The notes under the pieces were generated by a model. It made no database searches. It was not told the origin of the DNA and saw nothing but the letters and a program-made list of their open reading frames with translations. This document shows, piece after piece, positions 60,075 to 64,000 of a stretch of 64,000 nucleotides of DNA. The stretch spans positions 7,440,001-7,504,000 of the forward strand of contig NZ_CAXUQH020000001.1 in the NCBI RefSeq assembly GCF_964253085.1. The letters run 5' to 3'. Every line of letters begins with the position of its first letter. Within the stretch, counting starts at the first letter, position 1. The DNA comes from Paenibacillus_E sp964253085 (GTDB taxonomy: Bacteria; Bacillota; Bacilli; Paenibacillales; NBRC-103111). A program made the position numbers and the translations under genes.

Positions 60075-61697
60075 CTAGCTCCCCTTCGTCTGCCCCCGAT
60101 ACGCATTCGGCACGAAGCCGGTATGCGCTTTGAACAGCTTGCCAAAATAGTTCTTATTCTCGTAGCCGAGCATATCTGAGATTTGTTCCACGCTTTTATC
60201 CGTGATTTCTAGAAGCTCCTTCGCCTTCTCCATCTTCATCCGCGTCACGTACTCGATGAAATTCTCGCCTGTCTCCCGCTTGAACAAGCGGCTTAAGTAG
60301 CTCGGGTGCAGATGTAGATGCGCGGCAGCGTCCTCCAGTGATATTTTCGTATCGAGATGGTTATACACGAACCGCTGGCACTCTAGGATTTCACGATTGT
60401 GCGACTCCCGGTACACTTGTCCCGCCCACTGGATGGCCTGCTGCAAATAATCCTTCAGCCACAGCTCCATTTCGCGGATGGAAGACAGTTCGTGGACATC
60501 GTGATGCAGCAGCTCCGAGGAAAACGTCGATTGATAATGCTGCAGCGACTTGAGGCGCATCCGCACATCCAGGATCATTTTGAGCAGCCAATCCTTCACC
60601 TCTAGGGGGCGGAACCGATTGTACTGAATGAAATCGACCCACTTCGAGACGAACGAATCAATCCCTTCTGCACGCTCATCGAACACCACGCTGCGGAATT
60701 CATCCAACGCCTGCGCGTACTGAGCGAGCAGCTCCCCCCCGTCTCCGAATCCTTCCCGCAAATGCTCAAGTTTGCTGATCGAGGACTCTGGCATGTAGAA
60801 TCGGATAGCCTTGGCCTCCACCATGCGGATCAATTGATCCTTCAACAACCGAACATCCTTCACCGGAGTCCCCGTGATGAACGAAAAGGAAATTTTTGCA
60901 TACTTCTGCAAGCAGCTTTGCAGCTGTCGCAGCGTCTGCTCCATCTTCTGGCTGTTGTTCACATGCAGCTCAGAGAAATGCGGAAATAACAGCACGATTT
61001 CGCCTGTATCGTAGGTGAACAAGGTCACTTCCTTTTGATCCACGAGCAGCTCCTCTACAATATTCTGAATCGTATACTCGAATAAATCTGTCGACTGGAA
61101 CCGGCTATTCGCCTCTTTCACCCGATTGGCATAGCCGAATACAGGCAGGACAGCGTGCTTGTTTAGCTGAATACCGAAGTCCCCTGCTTTGGTGCTCCAC
61201 TCAGCAGCATCAAATAACGGCTCATTTACAGTGCTTCGGATGAACTGACGCTTAGAAGCGCTGCGTTGCTGCGAGACCTCTTTCTCGAGCTTGCGGCTCT
61301 TCGACTGCTGCCGATCCTCCGCATCCAATTGCTCCTTAAGCCTAATTAATACCTCCGTGATATTGCTGACGTTCATCGTTTCCTTCAAAATATATTCACT
61401 CACCGATAGCTTAACGGCCGCCTGAGCATAGTGGAATTCATCATGACAAGAGAGAATCACAGCTTTCAGGTGCGGATCCTCCTCGCGGAGGGACTTGATT
61501 AACTCCAGCCCATTGATCCCAGGCATCCCAATGTCGCTGATCAATACATCTGTTTTGGTTTGCTGCCCCGCCTTCAGGGCATCCAAGGGACTAGCATAAA
61601 CGCCAGTCAATTGATAGCCGAGCGTTTCCCATTTTATCGTCGTTTTCAGAAATTCAAGAACCGGTATATCATCATCTACAATCATGACGGTGTACAT
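60075..61697 (-). CDS. YesN-like response regulator, AraC-type DNA-binding domain (second system)
   Basis: A 540-residue regulator. The receiver domain has MIVDDDIPVLEF and the phosphoacceptor aspartate in VLISDIGMPGING (about residue 55). The C-terminal AraC domain has LHPSYLSRLFKRETGENF and ISDMLGYENKNYFGKLFK. The middle region is long and acidic. It follows its kinase by three bases. The likely target is the transport operon ending at the window edge, since its solute-binding gene lies immediately upstream on the same strand. Confidence 0.9.
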   Translation of the reverse strand: MYTVMIVDDDIPVLEFLKTTIKWETLGYQLTGVYASPLDALKAGQQTKTDVLISDIGMPGINGLELIKSLREEDPHLKAVILSCHDEFHYAQAAVKLSVSEYILKETMNVSNITEVLIRLKEQLDAEDRQQSKSRKLEKEVSQQRSASKRQFIRSTVNEPLFDAAEWSTKAGDFGIQLNKHAVLPVFGYANRVKEANSRFQSTDLFEYTIQNIVEELLVDQKEVTLFTYDTGEIVLLFPHFSELHVNNSQKMEQTLRQLQSCLQKYAKISFSFITGTPVKDVRLLKDQLIRMVEAKAIRFYMPESSISKLEHLREGFGDGGELLAQYAQALDEFRSVVFDERAEGIDSFVSKWVDFIQYNRFRPLEVKDWLLKMILDVRMRLKSLQHYQSTFSSELLHHDVHELSSIREMELWLKDYLQQAIQWAGQVYRESHNREILECQRFVYNHLDTKISLEDAAAHLHLHPSYLSRLFKRETGENFIEYVTRMKMEKAKELLEITDKSVEQISDMLGYENKNYFGKLFKAHTGFVPNAYRGQTKGS

Positions 61698-61700
61698 AGG

Positions 61701-63491
61701 TCACACCTCTTTCTCAGGTTGCTGTGGGAAGAGCAGAATAATCTGAGTGCCGTGTCCCAGACTGCTTTCAATGTTGTAATCGAATTGATGGCCATAAATC
61801 ATCCGAAGTCGTTCAAACACATTATGTAAACCAATCCCCGATAGGGAAGGACTGCTTGCTTCTTCCGCTACAGGCATTATTGGGGTAGCTTCTAAATGAT
61901 TGCGAAGCTCCAACAACCGCTCTGGCGTCATGCCAACACCGGAATCCTGGATCTCTACTTGCAACCTGCCATCCTCAGCAATTCGGGAAACAATCATTAT
62001 TTCACCTGCTTTACTTTTAAGTCCATGAATATACGCATTCTCAATGAGCGGCTGCAGAAGGAAACGCGGAATTTGGATAAGCAGGGTGTCGGAAGCCGCG
62101 GATACACGCAGAACAACCCGATCGCCGTGCCTCGAATTCAACAGACGAACATAGTGCTCGTTGATCCCAATCTCTTCATGGAGCGTGATGTATGCGTTAT
62201 TGCGATTGATGGTCATGCGCAAGAGGGCAGACAATGAGCTGATCAATTCAGCGTTCTCCTCGTCGCCTTTCATCATAATTTTCAACCGAATGGAATTTAA
62301 TACATTAAAAAGAAAATGGGGATTAATCTGTGCTTGGAGCATCGCCAACTCAGCCTTACGCTTGAGCTCTTGCTCTCGCTTATTCTCGAAGAGCGTCAGC
62401 TCGATACGATCAATCATGCGGTCAAATACATAGCCCAACCGGCCGACTTCGTCCCCGCCATGTATGTTGGAACGTTCGCTCAATTGACCAGATTCGATTC
62501 GGACAACGGTTTGGACAAGCTTTGCGATAGGCTTCGTTAGTGTACGCACCACATAGAGCAGCACAACCGCGAACAAGATCAGAAACACCAATTGGATACC
62601 GAAATCCGTCTTTCGAAAAGACTGAATTTGCTTGGCAGCCGCCTTATAAGGCGTCATGTTCACGAGCTTCCATTCCGGCGTGACTTGAGCACTCTGCATG
62701 ATATATTCTTCACCAGCTACCTTCACGAAAGTGGAACCTTCCTCAGTAGAAAGCTGGTCATAATACATAAATGGCTTGCCGATCTGACTAGAATCCTTAT
62801 CCACCAAGACTCGGCCGTTTTCATCAATGATGACCATGGACTCATTATCCTGATATTGAGCAAAAAAATCTTGAAGTACATCTAACTCAAGACCCACAAT
62901 GACATAGCCATATGTGGAGCCATTTAATCGAAGTGGCTTTGCTGCTGCCAATAGATAAGGTTGAATCGACTCCTGACTGTAATTCGGCTCAACGCCAATC
63001 CATTTCACATTGTAACCAGTTACCTGGTCTACACCAGGCATCCATTCTTTATCCATAAACGATTTCGGTTCAAAATTAAAAGTCGTATAGGAAGCCACAT
63101 ACTGCCCATTCGGCAATAGTATCGTGACGTACAAATTACCTAATGACCTAATCACCGTTGTAACCCGATTCGATATGGTTTTCTTATCTAACACAATATC
63201 TCCAATTGGCGTTGTTTCATTTACATGACTTAAGCTCAAAATAGGCTCCTGTAGATCCTCATCCAATTGAATAAAGTTCATGAGATAGACCATATTCTTC
63301 AATTTCTCTGAGACAATCTGATTCGCAATACGCATGGATTGCCTTGCACTGTCTGCCACTTGTGAACGAACCGCATCCCGTGTGAACAAATTCGACACAT
63401 TCATCGACACGATGGATGGTAGAACCAGACAAATCAGAATCGTTAGTACTAATTTATTACGAAGAGATAATGTGCGAAACCATTGCAGCAC
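61701..63491 (-). CDS. YesM-like sensor histidine kinase (second system)
   Basis: A 596-residue kinase from GTG 63491, with AAGGTGGGAAG ahead; the longer frame from 63566 would start inside an upstream terminator. A first membrane segment (LVLTILICLVLPSIVSMNV), an extracellular dCACHE-like sensor domain, a second segment (FGIQLVFLILFAVVLLYVV), and HAMP follow. The His motif is NPHFLFNVLNSIRLKIM, and the ATPase domain has LLQPLIENAYIHG and IQDSGVGMT. It signals to the YesN-like regulator encoded next. Confidence 0.9.
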   Translation of the reverse strand: MLQWFRTLSLRNKLVLTILICLVLPSIVSMNVSNLFTRDAVRSQVADSARQSMRIANQIVSEKLKNMVYLMNFIQLDEDLQEPILSLSHVNETTPIGDIVLDKKTISNRVTTVIRSLGNLYVTILLPNGQYVASYTTFNFEPKSFMDKEWMPGVDQVTGYNVKWIGVEPNYSQESIQPYLLAAAKPLRLNGSTYGYVIVGLELDVLQDFFAQYQDNESMVIIDENGRVLVDKDSSQIGKPFMYYDQLSTEEGSTFVKVAGEEYIMQSAQVTPEWKLVNMTPYKAAAKQIQSFRKTDFGIQLVFLILFAVVLLYVVRTLTKPIAKLVQTVVRIESGQLSERSNIHGGDEVGRLGYVFDRMIDRIELTLFENKREQELKRKAELAMLQAQINPHFLFNVLNSIRLKIMMKGDEENAELISSLSALLRMTINRNNAYITLHEEIGINEHYVRLLNSRHGDRVVLRVSAASDTLLIQIPRFLLQPLIENAYIHGLKSKAGEIMIVSRIAEDGRLQVEIQDSGVGMTPERLLELRNHLEATPIMPVAEEASSPSLSGIGLHNVFERLRMIYGHQFDYNIESSLGHGTQIILLFPQQPEKEV

Positions 63492-63522
63492 TAACGCTTC
63501 CCACCTTTTCCAATAAAATGGG

Positions 63523-63551
63523 AAAAAAGAGGGGCCCTGTGGCCTCCTCTT
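63523..63551 (-). terminator. Terminator downstream of the solute-binding protein gene
   Basis: AAGAGGGGCC and GGCCTCCTCTT form the stem with a 4-base loop. On the - strand it is followed by TTTTTTCCC. It separates the binding-protein gene from the kinase gene. Confidence 0.8.
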
Positions 63552-63598
63552 GCTCCCTATACACATTATACCAGTAACGCTAGACTAATCGTTACCGA

Positions 63599-64000
63599 TT
63601 ACTTCGCATTACTTTTTCTGATGTCTTCAATTTTAGCTTTCGCCGTTGAAATTGTTTTCTCTAGATCTTGCTTGCCAGTTAAGAACAACTCAACTTGCGT
63701 TAAGTATTCTTTCTCTTGTTGCAAAGCGTACGTTGGAGGAACAACCAATTTTGTCGCTTTGTTCACTTTCAAAGTGGATAGCAAGGAAGCTTTATCAATT
63801 TTAGATACTTGATCTGGTTTTCCGCTTTTTAGAATCGCATCCACGTTTGCATTAATATCCGCTTTCTTCCAACCGGAGAAGAACAGACCTTGCGTTTGAA
63901 TGCCTTCTGTTGTGTACCATTTCACGAAGTCATAAGCGGCTTGTTTATTTTTGGAGTTTGCAGCAACACCCATGAAGTCAGCGCCAACTTCAGTTAGACC
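63599..64000 (-). CDS. Family 1 solute-binding protein, C-terminal part
   Basis: The frame is open to the window edge; about 133 residues are seen, ending at the stop at 63599. VAANSKNKQAAYDFVKWYT, followed by YLTQVELFLTGKQDLEKTIS, matches the C-terminal end of extracellular sugar-binding proteins of ABC importers (the helix that packs under the second lobe). The N-terminal lipoprotein part lies outside the window. Its position upstream of a YesM/YesN pair is common in Paenibacillus sugar loci. Confidence 0.85.
   Translation of the reverse strand, partial: GLTEVGADFMGVAANSKNKQAAYDFVKWYTTEGIQTQGLFFSGWKKADINANVDAILKSGKPDQVSKIDKASLLSTLKVNKATKLVVPPTYALQQEKEYLTQVELFLTGKQDLEKTISTAKAKIEDIRKSNAK

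Overview
The window looks like a Paenibacillus-type (Bacillales) chromosome. The support is the strong AGGAGG ribosome-binding sites, many AraC-type response regulators paired with YesM-like sensor kinases, sugar ABC importers without a local ATPase, a GerA/GerB/GerC germination operon, and a GDP-heptose cluster of the kind known for S-layer or surface glycans. No rRNA, tRNA, CRISPR array, phage or intact insertion sequence was seen.

Layout. 1-1.8 kb: end of a ketone-body operon (CoA-transferase A and B subunits, then a 3-hydroxybutyrate dehydrogenase-like SDR that seems to start at ATT). 1.9-2.3 kb: remnants of two unrelated genes. 2.4-7.8 kb: a non-phosphorylative sugar-acid pathway (lactonase, SDR, diketo-acid hydrolase, zinc dehydrogenase, enolase-superfamily dehydratase) with its GntR regulator and a divergent second GntR. 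8.5-9.4 kb: a decayed, chimeric copy of the protein at 26-28 kb. 9.5-25.7 kb: a glycan-utilisation locus with YesN/YesM two-component system, ABC importer, GH (DUF5060/DUF4038), GH3, GH43, serine hydrolase and GH78, plus broken GH43 and SGNH pieces. 26-28 kb: a secreted alpha/beta-hydrolase-like protein with a PKD-like end. 28-29.2 kb: gene debris. 29.2-37 kb: a sulfatase and ABC importer operon with AraC regulators and a ThuA-like protein. 37-42 kb: germination operon with a small membrane protein and an SPL-like radical SAM protein. 42.3-44.5 kb: alkylation-repair genes. 44.5-53.3 kb: repeats, a 46-residue cysteine-rich protein, secreted proteins, an exporter, an ene-reductase and an ArsR regulator. 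53.7-60 kb: two glycosyltransferases with extremely basic N-termini and four GDP-heptose genes. 60-64 kb: a second YesN/YesM pair and the end of a solute-binding protein.

The most notable observation is a repeated promoter architecture at 16.2-25.9 kb. AAAAACTA-N6-TTGTAG, then exactly 33 bases, then a TATAAT-like -10 box, occurs before the ABC importer, the GH43 operon, the GH78 operon and, on the other strand, the secreted alpha/beta-hydrolase gene. A fifth copy has lost its core promoter and abuts a truncated SGNH gene. This ties the locus into one regulon, most simply controlled by the adjacent YesN-like regulator. The second notable observation is the pair of convergent glycosyltransferases whose first 80 residues are about half Lys/Arg with no acidic residue, next to the GDP-heptose genes.
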